Assembly (NCBI GenBank): GCA_003956705.1 | Contig: QZCP01000121.1 | Location: forward strand, 1-64,000 | DNA: 64,000 bases | Origin: Brevipalpus yothersi | Taxonomy: Eukaryota > Arthropoda > Arachnida > Trombidiformes > Tenuipalpidae | Direction of reading: 5' to 3' | In this document: positions 45,568-57,689 of the stretch, in pieces | Layout of the letters: each line of letters opens with the position of its first letter | How positions within the stretch are numbered: the stretch's first letter is position 1 | Program-made: the position numbers and the translations under genes | Notes under the pieces: generated by a model | Seen by the model: only the letters and a program-made list of their open reading frames with translations | Databases searched by the model: none | Told to the model about the DNA's origin: nothing

Positions 45568-46102
45568 TCAGAAGCGAAGTTTAGTGAAAAACCATCTGCT
45601 CTTTCCTTCCTTGTATTTAGATTCGAATTTAGCTTTAATTTCTTTCTTTGCCTTCTTTCTTTTCTGTGGATCTTTAACTACATCCTTACCAGATAAACCT
45701 TTGTCAAAATTAATGTCGACTGAATATCTAGTTGGCATCAGGTGATTGTAATTGTACACCTTAATGAAAGGCTTGATCTTGCACCTCTTTTCACGCCGCT
45801 TTTTGGTCATTCTTCGCTTAATTGGCCTAGGATATCGCTCAATACCAGCGACGAGTGCATGTCCATAGCTTCGATCTGATGTACCTTCGTCATGATTCTA
45901 GCAAAGAAAAACAATAGATAGTATCACAATCAGTAACCAAATGGCTTAAAATTTGAAAAATCAAAAGACAACACGAGACACCATACATACACACACACAA
46001 ACATTAACCACACAAACTTACCCTTAAAATCATTGCTTTACGACCAGCGTACCGTCCATTGAGTACCAGTACCACCTTGGAGGGTTTCATAATCTTACCC
46101 AT
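45568..46102 (-). CDS. RPL27: 60S ribosomal protein L27 (eL27)
   Basis: Two exons (46022-46102, 45568-45897) encode exactly 136 residues, the family's length. Exon 1 is MGKIMKPSKVVLVLNGRYAG then RKAMILR, the KOW-type start. Exon 2 continues NHDEGTSDRSYGHALVAGIE, RYPRPIKRRMTKKR, KPFIKVYNYNHLMPTRYSVD and ends SRWFFTKLRF. It is a structural component of the large cytosolic ribosomal subunit. The intron is 124 bp and phase 0. The segment upstream on the plus strand (divergent to the lyase gene) contains one copy of the 513 bp repeat. Confidence 0.97.
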
Positions 46103-47449
46103 GGCTATAGTGGTATGATTTGATCAAACTATCATCAAATCTAAATCAAATTAAGTTAACTAAATCAATAACAATCACAGACAATTCAGACCCGGCAAGG
46201 CAAGCGAATAAGTTTTCCACACAAACGGAAATCGCTGACTTTAAACATAACGGAAGCAGGCTGCTGTCCCCTGGCGGTGTATGTATAAAGGCCATCAAAT
46301 TTTGGCGGATAATTTAAACTTCCATGTTCTGTGTCGTCAAAACTTGTGCACTTTTGTGAATGGAAAAGTTGAGTTTTTGAAACATCAATTCCAATATGTG
46401 TGGAATGTTCGCAAGATTAACGTTATAATTATGTAATTATGTAATTTCAGGTGGGATAGACGTATTATTCTGATAAACTCTACTAATCTAGGATTTAGGA
46501 AGAGAATAAGAGAATTTGTTTCTTCTATTTTTGATTATTAGAATAAAATGACTGTAGAGTTAAGCAGGGAAACAGTAATACAAGTTGAAATTGGTACGAA
46601 CATTCGATAAAATTTATTGAAATGCTGTTTAAAGTTTCTTTTCTGACTAAACGAAATGCTGAGAAGATTTAGTTATGCCCTCTCTAGCAAAAGTGAAGTT
46701 TTGTAGAGTGATTCTTCCGCCCAGTATGATAAGGATGAACAAATGAACTTGAACAAAACTTTGAGAGCCATAAAAAGGCACAAACTCGAGCAGGACCCTA
46801 ACTAATGTTGGCCAGTTTGCAAGTTAAAGATATTCACTTATCAGTTCGCATCAGCATTTGGCGGCGATTCTCAGCATCTTCCGGGCCAAAATAGTAGCCC
46901 AACTCTCGACTTTCTCCTCCCGCTCTTGCCATTTTCTACCCATACATCTGTATTGGCTATGGAAGATGTTATCTAGTAGATAAAAGTTTGTCATGAAGAC
47001 AGAATTCATGACTATCGATTGAAGCCTATTGAAGCGTTGGCGGCGTTGGCGTTCGAGGCCAATAAGTGAATGAATTATTATTCACAATGAATGGACGTGA
47101 GAAGAAGACTTGAAAATGAAAATACTATCATGATAAGAGCGTCTTAAGTGATGCTAATGAGGATCTTTTTGGCGCCTTAAGATGTCTCGGGTGAGAGTAG
47201 TCAAGATGGATGATGGAAATATTCGCCTTTTAAGATGCGGCATCGAGAATAACGAAAGATCCATAATAGAGAGATCCATCGAAGGCAACATGTACTATAA
47301 CAAGATTATCGATTGTCGCCACCATCCATTCCTCGGAAGAACGATGTTCAAATCTCACGATGCTGCATTTGATGCCTCCGAGTAATTTATTGATTCGTCC
47401 TTGATGCCCCAACGCGTTACTTTTCCATTGAGCTTGTATTTTCACCAAA
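46103..47449. other. Divergent intergenic region RPL27 / NPL
   Basis: About 1.35 kb; the middle 513 bp is direct repeat copy 1. The remainder is AT-rich without recognised elements. Confidence 0.6.
46708..47220 (+). repeat. Direct repeat copy 1 (513 bp; pairs with 62647-63159)
   Basis: Nearly identical to 62647-63159: the first ~80 bp differ at several sites, and the remaining ~430 bp differ at only about seven positions. On the minus strand it has a 32-codon open frame (46932-46834: MARAGGESRELGYYFGPEDA then ENRRQMLMRTDK), the same in both copies. The bases ending this frame also form a donor-like site (gataa|gtgaat), so it could be the first exon of some gene. No terminal inverted repeats or target duplications were recognised. 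It could be a short mobile element or a duplicated promoter and first exon. Confidence 0.85.
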
Positions 47450-48632
47450 ATGAGCCTGACCTCAAAAATTGACCGAATTTTGCAATTTAATGGAGCCATG
47501 GTTGCCCCTGTAACTCCATTCAATTCAGATGGGTAAGTTTCTGTTTTTTTTTCTTCCATCATTTATGAAAATATCACCATTTTGTCCAAAAAATATAATA
47601 CATTCACAGGGCTGTGAACTACTTGATGGTTGAACCTTATATCTCCTATTTAAGTCGGATTGGAGCAAAAGGCTTCTTCATTCATGGAACCACAGGGGAA
47701 GGATTTTCATTAACCAGCGAAGAGAAGATAAAACTTACTGACATTTGGTGGAAAGAAATTAAATCCAAGTATCCTGATTTGCTTGGTGTTTTCAATGTTT
47801 CTGCAACTTGCATAACGGAAACGATTGAACAAACTAAATATTATGACCAACTCGGAGTAGATGCTATATCAGTTCTTCCTTCACTATACTATCGACCATC
47901 AAGCGATGAGCAATTGTTAAAATATTTGAAAACTATTTCCGATGCTGCACCATCAACTCCATTGATCTATTATCACTCCCCAGCTAGGACCAATGTGAAC
48001 TGTAAGCTATTCGAGACAGAATCCATCTATCCGTGAATTTAGTTCAAATTGAACCTGAACTTTTTAGAAGGATAACTTGATCGAATTAGATAGTAACAAT
48101 TTTTTTTTATCGATTCGCACTCAATTTATCTTATCCTATTCCACAGTTCGTCTGAAGGAATTCATTGCACAAGCCAAAAAAGAGGTTCCTCGTCTTGTCG
48201 GAATGAAGTATGCTTCAGTCGATATGCTTGAACTGACTCGTTTTTGCGCTAGTCGAGAATCGAGCTCATTTAAGATATTCACCGCAACTGAACAGGTCAG
48301 TAAGACATTTTTTATTTCTTGGTGGCTGATATTGATTTTTTTGTTTCCAGACCATGTTACCAATGATTGCTTTAGGAGTTAATGCTGGTATGTGCTCCAT
48401 GTTCAATCTTGAGGAGGCAGTTAAAGGATACACCGAAATGCTGAAAAACTTCCCCCACAACATAGATGAGGTGATGAGGATCCAAGAGAAGATGAATGCT
48501 CTCGGAGACGAAATGAGAGAGGGTTACTTTGGATCAGTCATCAAGAACATCAAGAAAAAATTGAACAATCTTGAGCTATCTGATCAGCTCGCTTTCAAAG
48601 TTGGTGGAACGAGAATGCCAATTGCAGGATGA
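47450..48632 (+). CDS. NPL: N-acetylneuraminate lyase-like aldolase
   Basis: Four exons (47450-47532, 47610-48001, 48147-48295, 48351-48632) encode 301 residues, near human NPL (320). It belongs to the DHDPS/NAL family of TIM-barrel class I aldolases: start GAMVAPVTPFNSDG, the GTTGEG carboxylate-binding motif (IHGTTGEGFSLTSEE), active-site tyrosine region LIYYHSPARTNVN, and Schiff-base lysine in LVGMKYASVDMLELTRFC (human GLKFSDTDLLDFGQC). NPL splits sialic acid into N-acetylmannosamine and pyruvate. The YYH-PA pattern favours NPL over HOGA1, but the substrate is inferred. All four exons join in phase. Confidence 0.85.
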
Positions 48633-49115
48633 CAGTGTACAAAGGCGATCAGTAGTCATCGGTGTCATCAATGATTGCATCAGTATTTTTTGGAAATGAT
48701 ATGCTGAATCAAACTATTCGTTTTCCCATCGGGTCTGTTTTCTTCCAATGGAGACTTTCACAAAAAAATCCATTCGAATTGTGTAGAAATTAACGTTGAG
48801 CGACATGAGATAAATTTGTAAATTCGTTAGCCTACAAGTAAAGTGAATTGATACAACCAGAATATGATGTCTTTCAAGAGCTCATGTTTTTTTCCATCAC
48901 ATTTCAATGAATGATTATTTAGAAAATAGGAGGATACGTATCATGGTAGTCGATCAAATTGAAAAAAAGACAACTCCTGATAGAGTGATTGAGAAAAACT
49001 TATCAAGAAGTATTTTGAAGCTAGCAGGTCAAGTTTTAGAGATGAGTTGGGCAAAAATCATAACTATTTATTGAATAAAGAGAGAAGGTGAAAACGAACA
49101 TTGAGATCTAAAGAA
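48633..49115. other. Convergent 3' intergenic region NPL / NDUFB11
   Basis: A 483 bp AT-rich spacer holding both 3' UTRs; an AATAAA for NDUFB11 lies about 45 bp beyond its stop. Confidence 0.5.
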
Positions 49116-49992
49116 TTAGCCCAAGATTGGCCTGAGCAGAGGGAGAACCATTCTGTCTAGTCGAGGTTTAGCATCATTTTCATCTCCAAACAAGGCTCTT
49201 GATCTCATCTCGTCTCCAGATTGTGTAAGATCCCATCTGACACCGAGTCTTTCATAACCAGGACTGTCCCATCGATCTGGATCTTGTCTATACAAATATT
49301 CAATTTTTTCTTTAGAGGGAAGTTTTACTTGATCCCTGGGAACATAATCAGGATCAATATGAGGAAGTCCTAGCTTTTCACGGCGCTCTAGCTCTAATCG
49401 TGCTTCACGTTTGATCCACATTCGTTCTGGAGCAAAAACATAATATTGATCAGGTGAATAAATTCTATAGAAAGGTAATAAGACCAAGAAGAGCATAACG
49501 GTCATTCCAATGAAGTGATGATATTCATTTCTATCGGTTTCATAATTGGTGTGACTCATTCCATAACTGATCCAATTTTTATCGGCACCTAAAGGATTTT
49601 GAAAATCTTCCACTGTTTTCGGTCCCGGAGGACGCTTTTTGGCACCAACCAATGCATAAATATGTGGATCACCGTGAGAGTGTTCATCTAATATGGATGG
49701 TGGTATATAATCATGTCCAGATTTTCCAGCATCATTACCAGTTCGAAATCCTCTCATCTTGACAATATTACCGACCACAATAGGAGTGATAAGGCTACCA
49801 CGCAAAAGTGGATGAGCTCCGATCAAATCTCTCCAAGCTGCATTGGATCGTTTGATGTGATGAGTCAAAATAAGTAATCTGCAAGCAATCAATTTAATTC
49901 ACATCAGAATAATTGATCAATTCACATGCACAAATAAAAATTTGATCTTCGAAAAAAACACATCACAAACACGCTTACCTTACAGAGTGCAT
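49116..49992 (-). CDS. NDUFB11: NADH dehydrogenase 1 beta subcomplex subunit 11 (ESSS), extended
   Basis: Two exons: a 14 bp first exon (49979-49992, coding MHSV plus two bases) and 49116-49878; 258 residues in all. The N-terminus is basic and amphipathic, as for a mitochondrial leader. The core is KNWISYGM, then a single membrane segment (HHFIGMTVMLFLVLLPFYRI), then WIKREARLELERREKLGLPH and IDPDYV. These match the NDUFB11 pattern of human ([20 protein letters not shown] then ANGLPIMES). It is an accessory inner-membrane subunit of respiratory complex I. About 70 extra residues follow the usual end (QDPDRWDSPGYERLGVRWDL and beyond), and the leader region is also long, making it larger than human (153 aa). 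Confidence 0.75.
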
Positions 49993-50473
49993 TGTTTATA
50001 CTTTGCCAAAAAAAGACACACACACTCGTATTTACACTTTCCAGCCGATTCCAATGATCACCCACAATCGTTGATTACTTTAATCACTTCAATTTCATGA
50101 TTGAAAGATGGAACATTATTAAAATAAATTGTAATTGAATCATAAAAACATGTTCCAATTCATTCAACCTTTACATAAACCAACAATATCAGCAACTTAA
50201 CCACAGCATCCATCAGATGGTGACTCAGTTACTTTTGTTTATGTGCGCTGTTTGTGATCATTTAATTTCAACATGCTGATGATTGAAACTGAATTAATTT
50301 TAATTGCTCGATAAGAATAACGATATTTTGTGCCTGTGTGTGTCAATTGAATGTGGGAATCGGTGGTCATTTAGCGAGTGATTTTGGTCAATTTGTGATG
50401 GAAGTGAAGTGCGTTCTGTTTTTTGGACTTATTTGAATAATCACATGAGTGTTGATCGTTTTGATTTCGAATT
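49993..50473. other. Divergent intergenic region NDUFB11 / TTC1
   Basis: A 481 bp AT-rich presumed shared promoter; no distinct element seen. Confidence 0.5.
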
Positions 50474-51229
50474 ATGGATGAACCGGAAAAGAAATCAAAT
50501 TTAATTGTTGACGATAATGATGATGCTGATGATGATGATAAGGAAGTGTTTTCTGATGCATCAGATAGATTGACCAATGATGGTGGTGGTGGTGGTAATG
50601 GAGGTGATCATGTTGATGGAGATACACTGGACAATGTGATCGATCAAACATCCAATTTATCATTGGAAGAGATAGAGGAGAGACGATGTAAGTGTTTAGA
50701 ATTGAAAAGTCAAGGTAATACAAAATTTAAGGATAATGAACATCTTGAGGCAATTGATCTGTATACGGAAGCCATTGAAATATGTCCACCAAAGGATACG
50801 AAAGAGAAATCAATTTTGTATAACAATCGAGCGGCAGCCTACTCACATCTTGGAGATGCTTATGTGGATAAGTGTTTGGACGATTGTACCAAATCAATTG
50901 AATTGGATCCACTGTATGTTAAGCCGTATCTGAAAAGAGCTCGTACTGTGTACAATAATGGTCCCATTAAGGAGAAGATGGATCAAGCTTTGGAAGATTT
51001 TGAGAAAGTAATCGAATTGGAGCCAAATTATCGGCGAGAAATTTTTCCAACTATCATCGAATTGAAGGGAATGATTGAGAAGAGGAATGAAGAATTGAAA
51101 AAAGAAATGATTGGTAAACTCAAAGATATTGGTAACGTTGTTTTGAACAAATTTGGCCTCTCTACTGACAATTTTCAATTGGTCCAAAATCCTGAGAACG
51201 GTTCCTATTCGGTCAATTTCAAGAAGTGA
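50474..51229 (+). CDS. TTC1: Tetratricopeptide repeat protein 1
   Basis: Single exon of 251 residues. An acidic Asp-rich and Gly-rich N-terminus is followed by three TPR repeats (GNTKFKDNEHLEAIDLYTEA; ILYNNRAAAYSHLGDAYVDK; PYLKRARTVYNN), then ALEDFEKVIELEPNY, and the conserved C-terminus LKDIGNVVLNKFGLSTDNFQ (human TTC1 LKDLGNLVLRPFGLSTENFQ). TTC1 is a cytosolic adaptor that binds Hsp90/Hsp70 and Ras/G-alpha proteins. An in-frame TGA lies just upstream of the ATG (50462-50464). No intron interrupts it. A second, diverged TTC1-like TPR block is exon 1 of the chimeric gene at 36518-37018. Confidence 0.92.
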   Translation: MDEPEKKSNLIVDDNDDADDDDKEVFSDASDRLTNDGGGGGNGGDHVDGDTLDNVIDQTSNLSLEEIEERRCKCLELKSQGNTKFKDNEHLEAIDLYTEAIEICPPKDTKEKSILYNNRAAAYSHLGDAYVDKCLDDCTKSIELDPLYVKPYLKRARTVYNNGPIKEKMDQALEDFEKVIELEPNYRREIFPTIIELKGMIEKRNEELKKEMIGKLKDIGNVVLNKFGLSTDNFQLVQNPENGSYSVNFKK

Positions 51230-52135
51230 CCACTTTTTTCTCCTTAACGGAACTAAAATTTTTTCTATGCAATGGCTACAGGCAATAGTGTTGCCTCTCA
51301 AATTTTTACACTAATGTGATATTGTTATCCTTTCGATTCAAACGTATTTATTCAATCTCATAAAATCTATAAGTCAACTAACTGAACTGATTTGATTGAT
51401 TATTTCTGAAACAATTCCTAGGACAGAAATTCTCTCTTACTTTCTCTCTTGCCGTAGGGCAGTCTAATATTGGACACCAAGAGCATTCCTTCAATCAAGG
51501 TTCTTTCTCACCACTTGACTAATTCTGAGCATGTTAGACCTCCATAGTTTCTGAACATTCTCTTCTTACCAGAAAACTTTCGAATTGTACTTATCGAAGC
51601 ATATTTATTTATTACCTCTCTCTCCCCAAATTCACCGCTAATGTTTGTGAAAATATTGCTTTTCTCTGTATCTTCTTCTATCTTGAATTGTCTTCGCTTG
51701 AAACATACCTTGCAGGTTCAATGGATTGTTCTTTCTCTCTTCGTGTTTGTGGTCAACAATAATCATAATGTTATTCCTCCAAGTGAGAGCATACTGCTTG
51801 CTACTTACTTCACTAAGGTCATAAAATATGAATATTGTTGTTGTTCAGGGAGACTCACAACATGTTTCTGCGGTCATTTTGGACATGTCCTTCTCATTGT
51901 TTGGCCACTTGAATTCAAAACCGCAATGCTTATGCGAATATGATTATGGAGATGAATTATGGCCTCTTGTTGAACATTTCACCAAGTGATTTTCGCTCAA
52001 AGTAAGAATGCCAGAGCCACACCGAAGACATTGGAATGAGAGAATAGTGAGCGAAAGAAAAATACTGGACTGTCCAGCCACTGATTATTGTCCTGATCTG
52101 GTTGTGGACCTTTTGGACAGTCTCCCTTTTCGGCA

Positions 52136-52138
<3 letters not shown>

Positions 52139-52202
<64 letters not shown>
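52139..52202. repeat. (CT)n microsatellite
   Basis: About 64 bp of CT. Confidence 0.95.
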
Positions 52203-52205
<3 letters not shown>

Positions 52206-52350
52206 TTCTTACTTGATATACTTGCATTGGCAGAATCGCCCTTCTCTCGTTTACCTACCGGACAGTAGCTCTTTGCTCTCCACAGGAGAGATGTGACTTG
52301 GACTTTGCAAAAGTCAAACATTCCGACTTTTGGTCTTCTTTGACTTTTTC

Positions 52351-52352
<2 letters not shown>

Positions 52353-52410
<58 letters not shown>
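52353..52410. repeat. (CT)n microsatellite
   Basis: About 58 bp of CT, only 150 bp from the previous array. Confidence 0.95.
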
Positions 52411-52413
<3 letters not shown>

Positions 52414-53005
52414 CCGCTGATTTTTGGAGACAGTAACTTGAGCTGGTTAAGCGACCATCCGGTCGTGCGATCTCGGTCCCGAGCGATTTGATAATCATTG
52501 CCAAGCGATTTCAAGTTAAATCTCAGAAGACACATTCGTTGTCGTTAACGTATTTCCAAGAGTGTAAGCAAATTTTTCACTTCAACAGGATAAACATAGT
52601 CCCCTTTTTTGAACAGAGAATATACCACAGAAACGATTGGGGAATATTTACATCATTAATCTAGCCTCGTGTCACCATGTTTAACCAGTACTTATTTCTG
52701 GTAAATGAGTCGATTTGGGATTAAAATGGTCAAAACATAGAAATACCGTGACATTGGATTATCTTTGTTCAAACTAGCTGAGGACATTCAGATTATGCTT
52801 ATTCTCTCTTCTCTTTCTAGCTTCCTCTTTTGTGGCTATTTTCTCCACTTTCTCTATTGCCTCACGCTTACCATGGGTCGTGGACATTTGGAAACGAAGT
52901 GAAAAATCAACCATTCAAAGCTAATTGTTTGTGTCCGATTGCAGTATATTTAGGAGGAGAATCTTTTCTTCCAAGCTTGAAAAATTTTTTCAGCCTTAGG
53001 CGTGA

Positions 53006-53008
<3 letters not shown>

Positions 53009-53066
<58 letters not shown>
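53009..53066. repeat. (CT)n microsatellite
   Basis: About 58 bp of CT. Confidence 0.95.
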
Positions 53067-53071
<5 letters not shown>

Positions 53072-56000
53072 CTTCCTTCTCGTGTCCATATTCATCTTGA
53101 TGATGCTTAGATTCGTTCCGAGCAATCTACTCTCAATTTGGCACCTCTTCATCAGACAGGCTATACTTTAATGTCCACTCTTGCAAGCCTTCCTTCGATT
53201 CGCTCGTTAAATGCTGTTTCAAATGTGCCGATTAACGGTAACTGGAAAAGTTGTCTCATTTAGCGAGTGATATTTTTTCTTCTCTCTCCTCAATTTTATC
53301 AACTTGATCACTTGTCACCACAGATCTCTCAAAGTGAGGGAGAAATCTCATGTTTTCTCATCTTGATGAAAATTCAGATTCTTTCGAAATACCTCTAGCT
53401 CTCTGGACTCTGGTAAATGTTAACGATGAGAAAATTTTTGACTATAAAACCATTTGAACGACCATTTGGGGACTCGTGCCTTGGCTACTTAGTTTGATTT
53501 ATTCCGACTAACTGACACGTGGAAATTTTACCATCCAAGATTAACAGTGGATCACAAGATTTTATGCGCAACTAAATTTTTGAGACTTACGATTTGAATG
53601 GACCAAAAGTTTGCGTAACAAAATCACACAAAAGCATGTTATGTCACACACTTTAACAAGTTTGGCTTAGAGAAAGAGATAGAACCAGATAGAACCAGAG
53701 AGAGAGAGAGAGAGAGAAATTTTCCTTGTTTAACAATATGGATATGTTGTCTTTTCTAAGCAATAGGAAAGGCTTCGAAATGAGACTCGACCCTAGTCGC
53801 TTGACCAATCTTGACCAATCTTCAGTGTCAACATTGACATCTTTCTGTCTCTCTCTCTTGATTTTAACATACTGATTATGGATAATACCAACGAACTCAG
53901 GCCAAGCTGATAGTCGAATTTTCAGTCTTGATCAGTTTCGAGAACAATTCCCAGTGAAATAAATCTTATGACTAGATTGTATCGATAACTTGTTGAGAAG
54001 TAAAATGATTCACATCTCATTGGAAATTGCGAGTGGTTTTGATGCGAATGCTCATAAAGCATCCGATTCCAACAATGAAACCAAATGATCAGACAGATAA
54101 AAGCTTTTATGCTCAAGTGAGAATATTCAGCAATTTATGATTGACAATGTTTGACCACACTTTATCGACATGAGAGCAAGTTTCCGAATCAACTGATTAT
54201 CATCGAAACATAACAACAGTCAGATTGGTACTCATTTCCCATTTGACAATTATTATCAGGCGTGACTCAATATACTCATCCTCGTGGCAAAGTAATTTCG
54301 GTTGCACTGATAACATTTTCCCATATCATGCCTATTTTGCTGAAAGAGAGAGAGAGAGAGAGAGAGACTCAAATTCAGCTCTATATTAAGAGTTCTCTGT
54401 GAGTTTATAGTGATAAAATGTTTGAGAATTGTTGAGCATTCGTGAGTATATTTATTCTCATAAGTAGAAAGAGAACTGAGCCTCGAAAATATTTTTTTTT
54501 GAATCAAATTTCAACAAAATTCGACAGAAAAAGAAACGTTAGTGGGTGCAATATGATATTCTGAGCTGTTGAAACTCTGACAATATTGACTATTCGTTTT
54601 GAAATCATTCACTGATACTCAAACATGTTATCATTGGTATGAGTTTTTTCATTCGATGAATCGTTCTAGAGTTTTATTGGTCCTGAGGATTGATCATAAC
54701 TCAACCTATCTAGGGAGATTTAGAAGATGTTTCTGATCCAGAGCCAGTCTTCCAGTTTCAATAAGACTAGACGAACGACTCTAGCGGAAGTCGATAGGAT
54801 AGAAACAGTTGATAAAATGTCCTTTTTTGACAAATTTATCACTAGAAAATCTCATCTCGAAATAAAGAAAAATGGCCATTCAAATTGATCTCATGGATCC
54901 TTTCTCTCTATTTTCCTATATTTTCTCTCTCAATTTGGCTCCAACTTCACATGGATCAATGCGAATGATTGGATGAAAAAGTAGCCAAATCTTGTGAAGC
55001 AAATTAGATTTCTAAGGAGATCTCCTACAATAGGTGTCATAGATTGATGAAAAAAGACGAAAGAAAGTAAGTATGAGAAGAAGGGGAGAGAGAGAGAAAT
55101 GAAAGGTATGCCCTCAATAAATAAGCAATGAGAGTCAATCTCTGTGAATCATAGTTTTCTTGCCCAATTCAAGTCCTTAAAGGGTCAGTGAATAGAGTTG
55201 ATCAATAGCAAGATATTGAGTGGTCAATGAACAAGTACTGATATGTTGAAGCAGCATCACGATCTCATGTATTCAATGAATAAATATGCAGACACAAAAA
55301 TTCAATGGATAGTGTAATCTCTTGAGCATTCACATGGATTTTTCCGAGAAATATTATGTTGGGCTCTATTCCCTTCGATTAATGTGAACTGAGCTTTGAA
55401 GAGGTTTGATATAGAGTTTGTAGGTATTGGTTCAAACCATTTCCAAGAAAAGGAATTTGTCTCTTAGAATAAATCGTTAGGAGATTGAATCAACAAATTT
55501 CACTATATTGGTGAGAAGTCAGATTGTCAGCCATAATAAACAACCGATCAGCATATATGTATAGAGTTCAAATTGATGATTAGCTAGCTAAGTGTAATAA
55601 TCAAGAGCTTGATAGAGATAGTCAATCTCATTCGAAGTTCTGATTTTGGAACTCTTCTTGGATGAAGCTGAAATGATGAGTGAGAAAGAATAGGAGGGAT
55701 CAAAGAGAATGAACTGCTCATGTTCAATGGATTCTGGATGTGAATTGCTTTCAGAGCAGAAAATTGTTGCTTAGTATTTTTCTCCCGATTCCCTTCTATC
55801 TCCACCATTAAGGCACCCAAAATCACTTGGTTGAATGTAAATGGATGAAACTAAAATGATCTTCTTCATCATTCATTGCTCCATTTTCTCAAATCACTCA
55901 CTTGAGACAAGCTAATGATACATCAATATATGAGCTGAACGATGCCAAAAGTAAGAAAGAAAAAAGCGAATATCCAATAGCAATAAAGTGCCAATTGGAT

Positions 56001-56812
56001 GGGTATGTGTGTGTGTGTGTATATGTACATGTATGTAGGAGAATTTTGCATCGTAAACTTGAGAGAGACAGGAAAAAGATGGAATGAGAATTGCTAAGGG
56101 AGTAGAAGATTTAAATCTTAGTGATTGACATGCTTTGCCATTCATTCTAATCAGTGGGTAATAATAGTCCTCTTAATATAACTAATTGACAATCTGGAAG
56201 CAGATCAACTCTTTTAGATAAAACAATAAACGATGAATAGTGTAGATGTGCATTCGCCTTCATACAAGATTTCTATCATAGATTTCTCATCAGCATCTAT
56301 AGTGAAACCGAGACTTCGGGATCATGCTCTGATCATTCTCAGAAACGATAATAGTCTGGTTTGTAGCCAAATAAATCTTGGTATATTGTTATGAATTTTT
56401 GCGCAATTGTTTTTTGGTTAGGATTTCTTACGAAACCTTGAATCATCAAGATGAAGAAAAAGAAATCAAAGTGAGAAAAATCACCACAATAATCTGAGAG
56501 AATCATATTCCACCGCTAATAAAACTTTATCATTAAGTGTAATGGGTTATAGGCCAACATTTTGTTGATATTTCATCAAGGATTTCATCACTCCTCAAGT
56601 TGCTCAATTCTATACATCCATGTACATTATCAACACGTGCTGTGGTCACCATGTAAGCAGATTTTAGCGGAGAAAAAATTTAACCTCATATGAAGCCATT
56701 ATTCACGCGATATCCTAGTGAGCGACAATGCCTGATACCACTCAATTGACCCGACAAGAATGTCTCCACAAATGTGTAACAATAAATACACAGTCAAGAT
56801 GTTGAAATGGTT

Positions 56813-56814
<2 letters not shown>

Positions 56815-56868
<54 letters not shown>
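56815..56868. repeat. (CT)n microsatellite
   Basis: About 54 bp of CT. Confidence 0.95.
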
Positions 56869-56872
<4 letters not shown>

Positions 56873-57358
56873 GATAAGATTTGTGTTCCAATCCAATCCA
56901 AACTTTTTCCAAACTCCTTGTGTCAGCACACATATATACATATGCATATGTGACCTCCACCGTGCTGGTCCGACTTTTGGGGCTCGATATCATCGCACGT
57001 GGCGCTTGAGCTCCTATTGTGTTCACAATATTGGCTGGTGATTTATGGGACCAAGCGGGAGATCCGCTCGTTGAGCCCCTAATGCTGGGGGCGGGCAGGT
57101 AGAGGACAGATGCATCAAGAGAGAGAGAGAAAGACCCACACACATACTGAGGACATGAGCCAGTGTTAAGAATTACCGATTGTAATGAGAGTTGCGATTG
57201 TATTGAATAGCATGTTGAGCAAGGACATTGAAAAACGTATCAACTAGGGTTTATTTTCTCTATTCTTGTATCATGGTGTCATTTGGGCTCAAAATACGCT
57301 TCAAACTTTATGATAGCAGCTCTCAACAATATATTCTCGAATGGAAAAAGGAGGCGAT

Positions 57359-57361
<3 letters not shown>

Positions 57362-57412
<51 letters not shown>

Positions 57413-57610
57413 NNNNNNNNNNNNNNNNNNNNNNNNNNNNNNNNNNNNNNNNNNNNNNNNNNNNNNNNNNNNNNNNNNNNNNNNNNNNNNNNNNNNNNNN
57501 NNNNNNNNNNNNNNNNNNNNNNNNNNNNNNNNNNNNNNNNNNNNNNNNNNNNNNNNNNNNNNNNNNNNNNNNNNNNNNNNNNNNNNNNNNNNNNNNNNNN
57601 NNNNNNNNNN

Positions 57611-57681
<71 letters not shown>
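57362..57681. repeat. (GA)n array interrupted by an assembly gap
   Basis: GA runs at 57362-57412 and 57611-57681 enclose 198 N at 57413-57610. The true array is probably continuous and of unknown length. Confidence 0.95.
57413..57610. other. Assembly gap (198 N)
   Basis: Run of N inside a GA array; unresolved sequence. Confidence 0.99.

Positions 57682-57689
<8 letters not shown>

Noticed and set aside
47182..47385. 67-codon frame starting MSRVRVVKMDDG in repeat copy 1
   Set aside because: It runs across the sharp repeat boundary into unique DNA and is not preserved in copy 2, so it is probably accidental.
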